9,956 nucleotides of DNA from Candidatus Kaiserbacteria bacterium (GCA_007117575.1 SKGH01000050.1:1-9956); one strand, 5' to 3'. Shown: positions 1 through 6,924, numbered from the stretch's first letter. A program made the numbers and translations. The notes: generated by a model from the sequence alone, not told the origin.

Positions 1-939
1 GTTTATTCGAGCTTCTGCTGTAGCGGGAACAATATTTTTAAACCCTGTACCAACATAACCACTAGCAACACCGCTAATCATCAAAGCTGGTTGTAACCCG
101 GTTTGAGAGAGGAAATCTGTATTATTTGGAGTTAAAAGTTGTTTTACTGAAGCATTGTTAGAAGCCATTTCATCACTCAAAATAGCTTTATGTTTATTAA
201 TTGTCTCTTTATCTATCTCGGCCACACCTTCATAAAAATCAGGAATAGTTACACGATTATTTTCATCATGAAGTCGTGACAGTAAGCTAACTAATGTCTC
301 TGAAGCACTCGGCACTGCCCCGCCATAAATACCTGAGTGCAGATCATTAGTAGCGGTACACAATGTTATTCGCAAATTTCCGCCACCACGAAGAGAACAT
401 TCAATAAGTGGTGTCTGCCCGATAATCTGTCCGTCAGATACCAGCACAGCATCACAAGCGAGTTCTGAAACATGTTCTGCAACCAAACCGGGAAGTTCTG
501 TGTTACCTGACTCCTCATTCCCTTCGATTAAAAATTTAACGTTGTAGCCAAGAGTGTTGGCTTCGATGTGTTCTAAAACATTCGCTATATGTATAAGTAC
601 CTGCCCTTTGTTATCAATAATACCGCGAGCGTAATAGTGGGTGTCGCTCTCACGAACACTAAAAGGGTCTTCTTGCCAACCATCTTGCTTATCTGCCGGC
701 TGTACATCGTAGTGTCCATACACCAGTATTGTTGGCAGACCAGGGTCGACTTCGTATGAAGCAAAAACTGTCGGATTGGTATTAACACCTGGCCAAAGCG
801 CCGTAGTAAATCCATGTGAAGAAAAAAGCTCTACTAACCACTCCGCGGTTTCTTCACAATATTTTTTAAATTTTGGGTCAGTCGAAATACTTTTTTTAGC
901 AATAAATTTTGGCAAGAGTTGTTCGTAGTATTTAGACAT
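1..939 (-). CDS. M20 family metallo-dipeptidase (partial, C-terminus beyond left edge)
   Basis: This is a zinc (or manganese) dependent cytosolic dipeptidase of the M20 clan (carnosinase/PepV/DapE superfamily), expected to hydrolyse short peptides to free amino acids. The 313 residues in the window show the canonical order: GHYDVQP with ligand His76 and Asp78, RGIIDNKG with bridging Asp109, EGNEESG with catalytic Glu142 and ligand Glu143, SDG with ligand Asp169, and the lid-domain motif DLHSGIYGGAVP with His201. The last C-terminal His ligand lies outside the window. The ATG at 939 is preceded by AAGGAA about 6 bases upstream, so the start is well supported. The gene follows ilvA on the same strand, but a 237-bp repeat element sits between them and the gene has its own promoter-like sequence. 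Substrate specificity cannot be read from the sequence. Confidence 0.9.
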   Translation of the reverse strand, partial: MSKYYEQLLPKFIAKKSISTDPKFKKYCEETAEWLVELFSSHGFTTALWPGVNTNPTVFASYEVDPGLPTILVYGHYDVQPADKQDGWQEDPFSVRESDTHYYARGIIDNKGQVLIHIANVLEHIEANTLGYNVKFLIEGNEESGNTELPGLVAEHVSELACDAVLVSDGQIIGQTPLIECSLRGGGNLRITLCTATNDLHSGIYGGAVPSASETLVSLLSRLHDENNRVTIPDFYEGVAEIDKETINKHKAILSDEMASNNASVKQLLTPNNTDFLSQTGLQPALMISGVASGYVGTGFKNIVPATAEARIN

Positions 940-948
940 ATTTATTCC

Positions 949-973
949 TTACTATTAAAAATAATAATAGTAA
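949..973. promoter_or_regulatory. Inverted repeat over the dipeptidase -10/SD region
   Basis: TTACTATTA and TAATAGTAA form a perfect 9-bp inverted repeat with a 7-base spacer. It overlaps the putative -10 box and touches the ribosome binding site of the M20 gene. The position suits a repressor operator or a leader hairpin masking the SD. It is all but free of G and C, so chance formation in an AT-rich spacer is possible. Confidence 0.35.
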
Positions 974-990
974 ATTACCATAACATTCAA
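961..990 (-). promoter_or_regulatory. Putative sigma70-type promoter of the M20 dipeptidase
   Basis: Read on the minus strand, TTGAAT (990-985), an 18-base spacer and TATTAT (966-961, 5 of 6 consensus bases) lie just upstream of the dipeptidase SD and start. An alternative TATTAT three bases further upstream would give a 15-base spacer. The -10 overlaps the inverted repeat at 949-973. Identification is by consensus only. Confidence 0.4.
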
Positions 991-1048
991 AACGTAGCTA
1001 ACTAAAAAAATACATAAAATGACTTGGATAAACAATTCATAACATCAG

Positions 1049-1285
1049 GACTTACGCGTTTGGCGAATTTGTTTGAATCTAGCTGAATCTAGCTGAATCT
1101 AGCGCTTTCGTCACTCAAACCTTTCATCGTACCACCAAGCACGCCTCACCCGGCTATAGTTCCGGTAAACATTTATTACTAACGTAATAAACCAAGATCG
1201 TTTTAGTCAGTCACGAAAGAATATAAATGATAATGGAAACTGGGACTGGGTCAGCGCCTCGAACTTCATCAGAAACGCGTAAGTC
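1049..1285 (+). mobile_element. MITE-like element copy 1 (complete, core in orientation A)
   Basis: A 237-bp non-coding element bounded by perfect 13-bp terminal inverted repeats: GACTTACGCGTTT at 1049-1061 and AAACGCGTAAGTC at 1273-1285. It encodes no transposase, so any transposition would need a transposase supplied elsewhere in the genome. Its left arm (1104-1150) and right arm (from about 1251) align in the same direction with copy 2 at 6616-6826, while the 84-bp core at 1158-1241 is the reverse complement of the core of copy 2. It carries 26 extra bases in the left arm, largely three copies of a 10-mer. It sits between the 3' end of ilvA and the promoter of the dipeptidase, and its fold-back structure could separate the two transcription units. 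A clear target duplication is not visible. Confidence 0.8.
1074..1103. repeat. Three perfect tandem copies of TGAATCTAGC
   Basis: The 10-base unit TGAATCTAGC is repeated three times without mismatch inside the left arm of MITE-like copy 1. Copies 2 and 3 have only a short unrelated stretch here, so the array is a local expansion in this copy and probably varies in number between strains. Confidence 0.9.
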
Positions 1286-1372
1286 ATGAATATGAAAAAA
1301 CAAACAACCATAATAAATCAATTTTCTCTGTGGATAAAACACATTTTCATCTACTTTTTAACCTACCGGAGT

Positions 1373-2635
1373 CTATAATAAAACACTATAAAGCAAGTCA
1401 TCGGTCGTAAAGTGCTTATACCTAATACCAAGCTTATCCATACGACCTAATAATGGCTTTAGGTCCTCTTTTCTACTAAGCTCGATACCAACCAATGCCG
1501 GTCCTTTTTCCTTATTGATTTTTTTGATATATTCAAAACGAGTAATGTCGTCACCAGAACCAAGAGCTTCTGTTACAAAAGTCTTGAGTTCGCCTGGTTT
1601 CTGAAAGAACTCAACAATAAAATAATGCTTAAGACCCTGATAAACCAAACTTCGTTCAATAACTTCAGGATAGCGAGAGATATCATTGTTACCTCCAGAA
1701 ACCACTGCAACTACGCGTTTGCCACAAATATTGGGAGCAAGTTCCTTCAGAGCAGATACAGCCAAGGCACCGGCTGGCTCGGCGATAATACCCTCCTTTT
1801 GATACAACTCAATCATGGTCGTACACACAGCACCTTCCGGAACTGAAACGATATTTGATATAACCTTTTTTGCTATGGCAAAAGTTTTGTTGCCTACCTT
1901 TTTAACAGCCGCTCCATCAACAAACGGATCAATATCTTTAAGAGTAACTACTCGCCCAGCCTCAAGAGAGCGAAGCATTCCAAGCGCACCCGCCGGCTCG
2001 GCACCAACTACCTTTACTTTTGGCGCGTTGATTGCAAAATAGGCACCACACCCGGCAATCAAACCACCGCCTCCAATCGGATGAACGACCACATCAACTT
2101 CAGGTTCATCTTCAAGTATTTCTTTAGCTACCGTCCCTTGACCCGCAATTGTACGAAAATCATCAAACGGCGGAGCATATACGGCTTGATTTCTATCCCT
2201 AAAAACAAGGGCGGCTGTATTACTTTCATCATAGGTCTTACCAACCAACTGAATATCAACCCATTTGTCGCCAAAGAAATGTACTCTATCTACTTTTTGT
2301 CGCGGTGTGGTTTCCGGCATGAAAATAGTACCCCTTATACCTAACTCTCTACAACTATAAGCAACCCCTTGGGCATGGTTACCCGCGCTGGCACACACTA
2401 CACCATTTACACGCTCTTGAGGCGAAAGGCTGCTAAGTAGGGTGTACGCACCACGTATCTTATAAGAACGAACCGGTTGCAGATCTTCACGTTTTAAAAA
2501 CACCTCTGCTTTATACAATCGAGAAAGTCGTTCACTGTATTCAAGAGGCGTGTGAATTGTTACACCCTTAAGTGCGTCATGGGCTTTAAGCGTAGCGTGT
2601 GCGGTTTTATTAAGCAAATTGTTGGTTTTAATCAT
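1373..2635 (-). CDS. ilvA: Threonine dehydratase (threonine ammonia-lyase), short form with ACT-like domain
   Basis: A cytosolic PLP enzyme that deaminates threonine (and more slowly serine) to 2-oxobutyrate (or pyruvate) and ammonia, the first step towards isoleucine. The catalytic domain shows the PLP lysine in SYKIRGAY (Lys59), the substrate loop SAGNHAQG (83-90), AGQGT (164-168) and the phosphate-binding glycine loop GGGGL (188-192). Residues from about 330 (ERSLVYQGLKHYF, then DDITRFEYIKK) form the C-terminal ACT-like regulatory domain of the about 420-residue Bacillus-type enzyme, where branched-chain amino acids act as effectors. Length 420 fits that subfamily. The ATG at 2635 lies 28 bases after the ridA stop, which argues for one operon; no clear SD precedes it. 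No other ilv gene is in the window, so a catabolic role is as likely as a biosynthetic one. Confidence 0.93.
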   Translation of the reverse strand: MIKTNNLLNKTAHATLKAHDALKGVTIHTPLEYSERLSRLYKAEVFLKREDLQPVRSYKIRGAYTLLSSLSPQERVNGVVCASAGNHAQGVAYSCRELGIRGTIFMPETTPRQKVDRVHFFGDKWVDIQLVGKTYDESNTAALVFRDRNQAVYAPPFDDFRTIAGQGTVAKEILEDEPEVDVVVHPIGGGGLIAGCGAYFAINAPKVKVVGAEPAGALGMLRSLEAGRVVTLKDIDPFVDGAAVKKVGNKTFAIAKKVISNIVSVPEGAVCTTMIELYQKEGIIAEPAGALAVSALKELAPNICGKRVVAVVSGGNNDISRYPEVIERSLVYQGLKHYFIVEFFQKPGELKTFVTEALGSGDDITRFEYIKKINKEKGPALVGIELSRKEDLKPLLGRMDKLGIRYKHFTTDDLLYSVLL

Positions 2636-2663
2636 AAAGCAATAGAAATGTGTAAGTTACATA

Positions 2664-3053
2664 CTAATGCAGACAAACTACACACGACACCTCAATCCTA
2701 GCTCCGAGAGGTAGTGCAACGACACCAACCGTCTTGCGTGCAGGTAGTTTTGAAATATGTGCCAACCATTCACTATAGACCCTATTGACTACACTAAACT
2801 CATTTAAATCAACAAGAAAAATCTCTGTCTGTACAATTTCGCAAGAAGTTCCAACAGCCTTAACTATTGCGGAAATATTTTGAAAAGTCATAACTGCTTC
2901 TGCTTCAATACCACCATCAACTAACTTACCGGAATTCGGATCAATACCGATCTGTCCAGACACAAAACAAAAACCATTAGCTATGACAGCCGAAGAATAT
3001 GGACCGACTGGTTTAGGAGCTTGTAAAGTTTCAACCTTTTTTATCTCAGACAT
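2664..3053 (-). CDS. ridA: RidA family 2-iminobutanoate/2-iminopropanoate deaminase
   Basis: A small trimeric YjgF/YER057c/UK114 protein that hydrolyses the reactive enamine/imine intermediates released by PLP dehydratases such as IlvA, giving the 2-oxoacid and ammonia. At 129 residues it has the usual family length. Visible signature residues are Tyr19 in PVGPYSSA, the stretch FVSGQIGID, the substrate-carboxylate arginine Arg106 in LPARKTVGV and Glu121 in ARIEVSCVV. These are the residues that distinguish active RidA from inactive family members. The gene is upstream of ilvA on the same strand with a 28-base gap, so producer and detoxifier of the same intermediate are coupled. A TATAAT box lies about 33 bases before the ATG; the SD is weak or absent. 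Confidence 0.93.
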   Translation of the reverse strand: MSEIKKVETLQAPKPVGPYSSAVIANGFCFVSGQIGIDPNSGKLVDGGIEAEAVMTFQNISAIVKAVGTSCEIVQTEIFLVDLNEFSVVNRVYSEWLAHISKLPARKTVGVVALPLGARIEVSCVVCLH

Positions 3054-3085
3054 AATGTTTCTATAAAAGCAACTGATATTTTCTT

Positions 3086-3091
3086 ATTATA
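3086..3091 (-). promoter_or_regulatory. Putative -10 box for the ridA-ilvA operon
   Basis: A perfect TATAAT reads leftward here, predicting a transcript start near 3079 and a leader of about 26 bases before the ridA ATG at 3053. No convincing -35 at 17 bases is seen, so the call rests on the -10 and its position. Confidence 0.4.
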
Positions 3092-3296
3092 CATCAGACA
3101 CCCTGTCCAGGTAGAATATTCTTTTTCAAACACGCAAAATAAAATAATAATCAAGCAGATTGACTAAGCTTATTGATTATCTTTGATATTCGAGCTGTTT
3201 CTAAAAAATAGAGATGGTAGTGTTCACGATATAAATAGCTCTAATAGAAATAGGGAAATTCTTGTATTTCAAAGAAAATGTAGTAAGTTTTATATT

Positions 3297-4205
3297 ATGC
3301 AATTTCAATTATTGATTCATGGGGGTGCTGGTACAATTACTGACAAGCAACAATATAGAGAACCTATAGAAAAAATACTGGAAATCGGTCAAAAAATACT
3401 CGCCAACTGTGGCTCAGCACTAGACGCTGTTGAACACTGTGTAGTTGCACTTGAAAACGAACCACTTTTCAACGCCGGGAAAGGATCGGTATTAAGTCAT
3501 ACTAAAACCGTAGAAATGGATGCGGCTATAATGAACGGTTATAACCTAGAAGCAGGTTCAGTAGCCGGAGTAATCGGGGTAAAAAATCCTATCAGTTTGG
3601 CGCGCGTAGTCATGGAAAAATCAGAACATGTCATGCTAATTAGTGAAGGTGCTGTAAAATTTGCAAAAGAGCAGAATATTGAATTTGCTCCAACTGACTA
3701 TTTTTTAACTGAAAAACGACTAAAACAATGGGAGGAAGCACAGTTAAGCGACAAAGTTGTACTTGATCACACGACAGACATTACTAAAAAAGAAAATAAA
3801 AAGTTTGGTACAGTAGGTGCGGTTGCTATAGATATAAAAGGTAACCTTGCTGCGGCTACTAGCACTGGAGGGATTACTAATAAAAAATACGGTCGTGTTG
3901 GTGACTCACCAATTATTGGTGCCGGCGTATTTGCCGACAACGATTCTTGTGCCGTGTCTGCTACCGGTTATGGTGAGCAGTTTATTCGAACCACACTATC
4001 TAAAACCGTTGCTGAATTTATAAAATACAAAAAAATGAATGCCGAGGAAGCATCTAAATCAGCAATCAAATACTTAGTTCAAAAAGTAAATGGATTAGGT
4101 GGGTTAATTGTCATAGACAAAAATGGCACTTGGGGTTCAGCATATTCAACAGAAGGGATGATTTATGGTCGAGCGGATAAAACCGGTGTCTATTATCTAA
4201 CATAG
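3297..4205 (+). CDS. iaaA: Plant-type L-asparaginase / isoaspartyl (beta-aspartyl) peptidase
   Basis: An Ntn-hydrolase made as a precursor that cleaves itself before a threonine, leaving alpha and beta subunits. It hydrolyses beta-aspartyl dipeptides from damaged proteins and also asparagine, releasing aspartate (and ammonia). The protein opens with LLIHGGAGTI, the family N-terminus. FNAGKGSVL and MDAAIMNG follow, then FGTVGAVA with the predicted nucleophile and cleavage site at Thr172, then ATSTGGITNK, GRVGDSPIIGAG and TGYGEQFIR. The length of 302 residues fits the family. The ATG at 3297 is preferred because the conserved core begins six residues later; an in-frame TTG at 3183 would add 38 unlike residues. 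No strong SD precedes the ATG. It diverges from ridA-ilvA and shares the amino-acid theme. Confidence 0.9.
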   Translation: MQFQLLIHGGAGTITDKQQYREPIEKILEIGQKILANCGSALDAVEHCVVALENEPLFNAGKGSVLSHTKTVEMDAAIMNGYNLEAGSVAGVIGVKNPISLARVVMEKSEHVMLISEGAVKFAKEQNIEFAPTDYFLTEKRLKQWEEAQLSDKVVLDHTTDITKKENKKFGTVGAVAIDIKGNLAAATSTGGITNKKYGRVGDSPIIGAGVFADNDSCAVSATGYGEQFIRTTLSKTVAEFIKYKKMNAEEASKSAIKYLVQKVNGLGGLIVIDKNGTWGSAYSTEGMIYGRADKTGVYYLT

Positions 4206-4279
4206 GTTTAAAGTAGCAAAATAGATAAAAAATCTTCATTGAAGCTGATATTACACACCTCTGTTTACAACGCATTTTA

Positions 4280-4285
4280 TATAAT
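4280..4285 (+). promoter_or_regulatory. Putative -10 box upstream of the ATP-grasp pseudogene
   Basis: A perfect TATAAT lies 67 bases before the ATG at 4353 in the 147-base gap after iaaA. No good -35 is visible at standard spacing. It suggests that the now broken gene had its own promoter. Confidence 0.3.
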
Positions 4286-4352
4286 GTATTGTTCTGGTAG
4301 ATGTGTCTTTTAAGAAAGATGCTGTTCTTACAATCAAATATTGAGGTGAAAA

Positions 4353-5665
4353 ATGGATCGTAATATAATCTACACCATGCTTGACAAAGCACTATGGTTA
4401 AGGTCACCAATAGGAAATCTTTTTTACGAAACCGGAATGACCATAATGTATCGTCCCGGAGATGTAATAGGACGAACTCACCACCCTGAAATATCCAACA
4501 CCCTGCAAGAATTGGCTACCCAACAGCAACTATTGTTAGGATTTAAAGGTCATTTCCAAATGGTTAACTGGAATACGCCCTATTCGGAACAAGTTAAACG
4601 GGTAATGAATGAAAGAGTAACAGATTTGCTTTTTTTTGAAGGGTTTGCCTTCGACGAAGAAACTGAAGGTTGCTGACATCTCAATCCTCTCCGCCAACTG
4701 AACATCATATTATCCGAACCAGGCTCGTCTAACAAATGGGCTGATAAAGGATATTTTCGCTTGAAAGTTAGTGAAAAATACGGTCACAAGGCAATACCCC
4801 TAGGCAAGCGGTGGAGTAAACTCGATGTCAAAGACATAATCCGCTTTATGCACGAAGTTTTTGAGCGAGGACATGAAAAAGTTATATTGAAAGCACCTGG
4901 TGCTGGAGGTATAGGCAACACCATCGTTGACCGTAAGTCAATCAAAGATTCGTTTTGGGTAGACAACCTTCCTGTTGACCAGCCAATCATCGCTGAAGCT
5001 TATGTCACCTGGATCACATCACCCTGTACCAGTTTTTTTGCTGGAAAGGTGAAGTGGTTTTTATGGAAATGTGTGAGCAAATTCTTAAACCTAAAACAGC
5101 CGGTTTTATAGGAGGAAAAAGTTTTGGATTTTTGTCTACCGCGGATATGATAGCTCTGAGTGAACTTCAACGGCCAATCGCAGAAGAAGCTCACAAAGAA
5201 GGGATCAACGGTTTCCTCGGTATAGATACGATACTAAGGGAACCTTTAGAAGGTGACCGACTAATACTTCCTGATAGTGGCCTAGCAGTTTTGTTTATCG
5301 AAATGAACCCCAGACTAAATGGTCACAACCAAGAAAGATGCGCGGTTTACCGAATAGCTAAACGACAAGGCTTAGATCCAAACACAGTGGCACACCTCAG
5401 GGTTGGAAATAAACCCATGCCGGACACAACTGACGCTTCGTCAGCCAGAGCAAAAATGAAAGAATTTCTTTCAGGTATAGCCAAACCACTTCAAGTCGAT
5501 GACGCGCTTAAACCTGGTGATGTATTTTTTATCCCAGCCGAAAACCATGGAGAAAAACGACCCTCAGCTCTTTATGACGGAATCATGTTTTTTGGTATTG
5601 ATGCAGAAAGAGGTATTTTAAATGCCTATAAGCACCTTACCAAACTCAAACTTATAAAAAGGTAG
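4353..5665 (+). pseudogene. ATP-grasp ligase, disrupted by an in-frame TGA and a frameshift
   Basis: Three collinear fragments together encode about 437 residues of an ATP-grasp carboxylate ligase, the superfamily that joins a carboxylate to an amine or thiol through an acyl phosphate. The start is firm: GAGGTGA at 4343-4349 precedes the ATG. Fragment 1 ends at a TGA (4674-4676), but the same frame continues at once with NKWADKGYF and the ATP-binding VILKAPGAGGIGN. That frame is lost near 5029-5039; the continuation is one frame behind, so one inserted base (in the C run at 5029-5030 or the T7 run at 5033-5039) would restore SPCTQFF or SPCTSFF, then CWKGEVVF. Fragment 3 has the metal-binding IEMNPRLNGHNQ and runs to 5665. 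The N-terminal 130 residues resemble a pre-ATP-grasp domain. The substrate is unknown. Two lesions favour a pseudogene; assembly errors remain possible. Confidence 0.75.
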
Positions 5666-5687
5666 AGTTGTAACTGCCTTATAAAAT

Positions 5688-5725
5688 AGAGCGTATGTCA
5701 TTTTTGCATACGCTCTTCTTGTTAA
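5688..5725 (+). terminator. Intrinsic terminator after the ATP-grasp pseudogene
   Basis: AGAGCGTATG (5688-5697) and CATACGCTCT (5707-5716) form a perfect 10-bp stem with a 9-base loop, followed by a T-rich tail (TCTTCTTGTT). It lies 23 bases after the stop codon of the last ATP-grasp fragment, as expected for its terminator. Confidence 0.8.
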
Positions 5726-5868
5726 AGAAAACATTAAAATTCCAACAGAAGCTTGCAGACATGATTTGAATTAATAACCACCCCACCAACACAGAACATA
5801 ATTTTTCACTGTAGTAACAACTGTATTCTACTTTATTTTGATACACCACTTAATTATATAGTATGTAA

Positions 5869-6048
5869 TTATTGATGGTTTGGTCCATCTACTGATAGCT
5901 TTCTATCGTTTTCACATTTAGGACATCTCTGAAGACAAGGGGTGGTTAGTTCCTTCTCTTCAGTCGATGTCCTTTTCAGTAACAAAAATACTGAAAAGGA
6001 AATCAAAGAAAGAACAATCTTTTCACAGCACACGAGTACGTTGCTCAC
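5869..6048 (-). CDS. Possible small membrane protein with CPKC zinc-ribbon-like motif
   Basis: A 59-codon minus-strand frame that I do not recognise. It begins at a GTG (6048) with no clear SD. A hydrophobic stretch of roughly 20 residues (VLVCCEKIVLSLISFSVFLLLK, interrupted by one Glu-Lys pair) is followed by a hydrophilic tail holding PCLQRCPKCEND, a four-cysteine-like arrangement reminiscent of a metal-binding knuckle, and ends SVDGPNHQ. An N-terminal membrane anchor plus a CPxC knuckle is a plausible small-protein design. Against it, the same DNA forms several strong hairpins that better suit a structured RNA or a repeat, the start is weak, and no neighbour supports it. The frame is closed upstream by a TAA 42 bases before the GTG. 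This is a speculative call. Confidence 0.25.
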   Translation of the reverse strand: MSNVLVCCEKIVLSLISFSVFLLLKRTSTEEKELTTPCLQRCPKCENDRKLSVDGPNHQ

Positions 6049-6070
6049 GTGCTCTGTAAAGAAAGATTGT
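5894..6070. other. Run of consecutive strong hairpins (possible structured RNA or fold-back DNA)
   Basis: Four inverted repeats follow one another. GATAG/CTATC spans 5894-5907. AGGACATC...AAGG (5920-5940) pairs with CCTT...GATGTCCT (5952-5973) as 19 bp with one mismatch and a small internal loop, around the loop GGTGGTTAGTT. TCCTTTTCAGTA (5970-5981) pairs perfectly with TACTGAAAAGGA (5989-6000) over 12 bp. ACAATCTTT (6014-6022) pairs with AAAGATTGT (6062-6070) and encloses AGCAC/GTGCT. The second and third hairpins share 5970-5973, so their basal pairs compete. A minus-strand small frame overlaps. The sequence shows the pairing; function is unknown. Confidence 0.6.
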
Positions 6071-6300
6071 GTAAAAAATATTTAAGAACTGAAAATGAAT
6101 CTTATATAATGATTAAGAAACATAAATAACCAAAATAGTTAATGTCTTTTTCTAATTTTTATTCTCTATTAGTTGGACAATAACTTTCTTGATTACTGTT
6201 CGGTAGTATATACGAATGTATTATTTTGTCAATATATATTGACTATATGACTATAAAAGTCAATATTTGTATGAAAAATAAAGATTTTTTTAGTTATTTA
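6071..6300. other. AT-rich spacer without recognisable gene; GTCAATAT palindrome cluster
   Basis: No coding frame is convincing here. GTCAATATATATTGAC at 6228-6243 is a perfect 16-bp palindrome; a third GTCAATAT follows at 6259-6266 and GACTATA occurs twice (6241-6247, 6249-6255). Such repeated half-sites can be a regulator operator, but no gene starts close downstream on either strand. Confidence 0.45.
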
Positions 6301-6575
6301 TATGTTCATAATACCTAACAAAGTCGGTTGGTGCTGAACTATATACATCGGCTTTAAAAGATTAATTACAATTAACCGTTTGACTGTATGAGAGTTGGTT
6401 ATCCCCCCCCGGAACATTGGTGAACATGTAATACCTAAGAAACTGTCTAAAGTCTTAATACAAAGAGCACATATGTTTATGTCCACCTTATTTCCAGAAA
6501 ATAAGCTCACAATGAAATCGATTCCGGATCGTTTCGGGTCTTCATGGCTAAAAAGTGTTTTAGCAACAGCACCTT
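6301..6575 (+). repeat. Dispersed modular repeat, fragment 1
   Basis: The modules AATACCTAAGAAACTG (about 6430-6445) and TTTCGGGTCTTCATGG (6532-6547) followed by CTAAAAA recur at 9700-9888 with small changes. A diverged start module (AATACCTAACAAA, near 6309-6321) lies about 120 bases earlier. A run of eight C lies at 6403-6410. No intact protein is encoded. It may be eroded insertion-sequence ends or an unnamed intergenic repeat family. Confidence 0.55.
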
Positions 6576-6615
6576 ATGATATAATCCTTATGTGGTATTA
6601 AAAGATATAATCAAT

Positions 6616-6826
6616 GACTTACGCGTTTGGCGAATTTCTTTGTTGCTTTCGTCACTCAAACCTTTCATCGTACCACCAAGCACGCCTCACCCAGCTCCAG
6701 TTTCCGTGATCATTTATATTCTTTCGTGACTGACTAAAACGATTTTGGTTTATTACAATAGTAATAAATAGTTACCAAAACTGGAGCTGGGTCAGTGCCT
6801 CGAACTTCATCAGAAACGCGTAAGTC
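6616..6826 (+). mobile_element. MITE-like element copy 2 (complete, core in orientation B)
   Basis: A 211-bp element with the same perfect terminal inverted repeats as copy 1 (6616-6628 and 6814-6826). A perfect 15-bp internal inverted repeat, ACCCAGCTCCAGTTT at 6689-6703 and AAACTGGAGCTGGGT at 6778-6792, encloses the core. Outer arms align directly with copy 1, but the core at 6699-6782 matches the reverse complement of 1158-1241 over 84 bases with about nine differences. TAATCAA occurs just outside both ends (6608-6614 and 6830-6836) and may be a target duplication. No protein is encoded; it lies upstream of the superoxide dismutase gene. Confidence 0.85.
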
Positions 6827-6924
6827 ATGTAATCAAGCAAATTTGGTCAGATTTTAATTGTCTTTATGATAATTAATTAGTATGTGGTTACATATATCAA
6901 GGCCAGTGTTTTAAAGGTTAATAA

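Noticed and set aside
1049..1285. CRISPR array or tRNA in the repeat regions
   Set aside because: Repeats are terminal inverted or dispersed rather than regularly spaced with unique spacers, and no cloverleaf with a T-loop motif was found.
3183..3296. N-terminal extension of the asparaginase from a TTG start
   Set aside because: The 38 added residues are polar and unlike the family, whose proteins start just before the HGGAG motif; the ATG at 3297 fits better.
4674..4676. TGA read as glycine (genetic code 25) or as selenocysteine
   Set aside because: ilvA, comEC, sod, iaaA and ridA are all long and intact without internal TGA, and the same broken gene also has a frameshift; no SECIS-like hairpin directly after the TGA was seen and ATP-grasp enzymes do not use selenocysteine.
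5894..6070. Integron attC array
   Set aside because: The hairpins lack the R and L box pattern (GTTRRRY / RYYYAAC) and no integrase or cassette genes are present.
6403..6410. C8 tract as a phase-variation switch
   Set aside because: No convincing gene or promoter spans it, so slippage would have no visible target; it may vary but I cannot assign a role.
6298..6601. Open frames of about 70 codons on both strands in the spacer before MITE copy 2
   Set aside because: No ribosome binding site, no recognisable motif, odd composition, and they overlap the dispersed repeat and a run of eight C.
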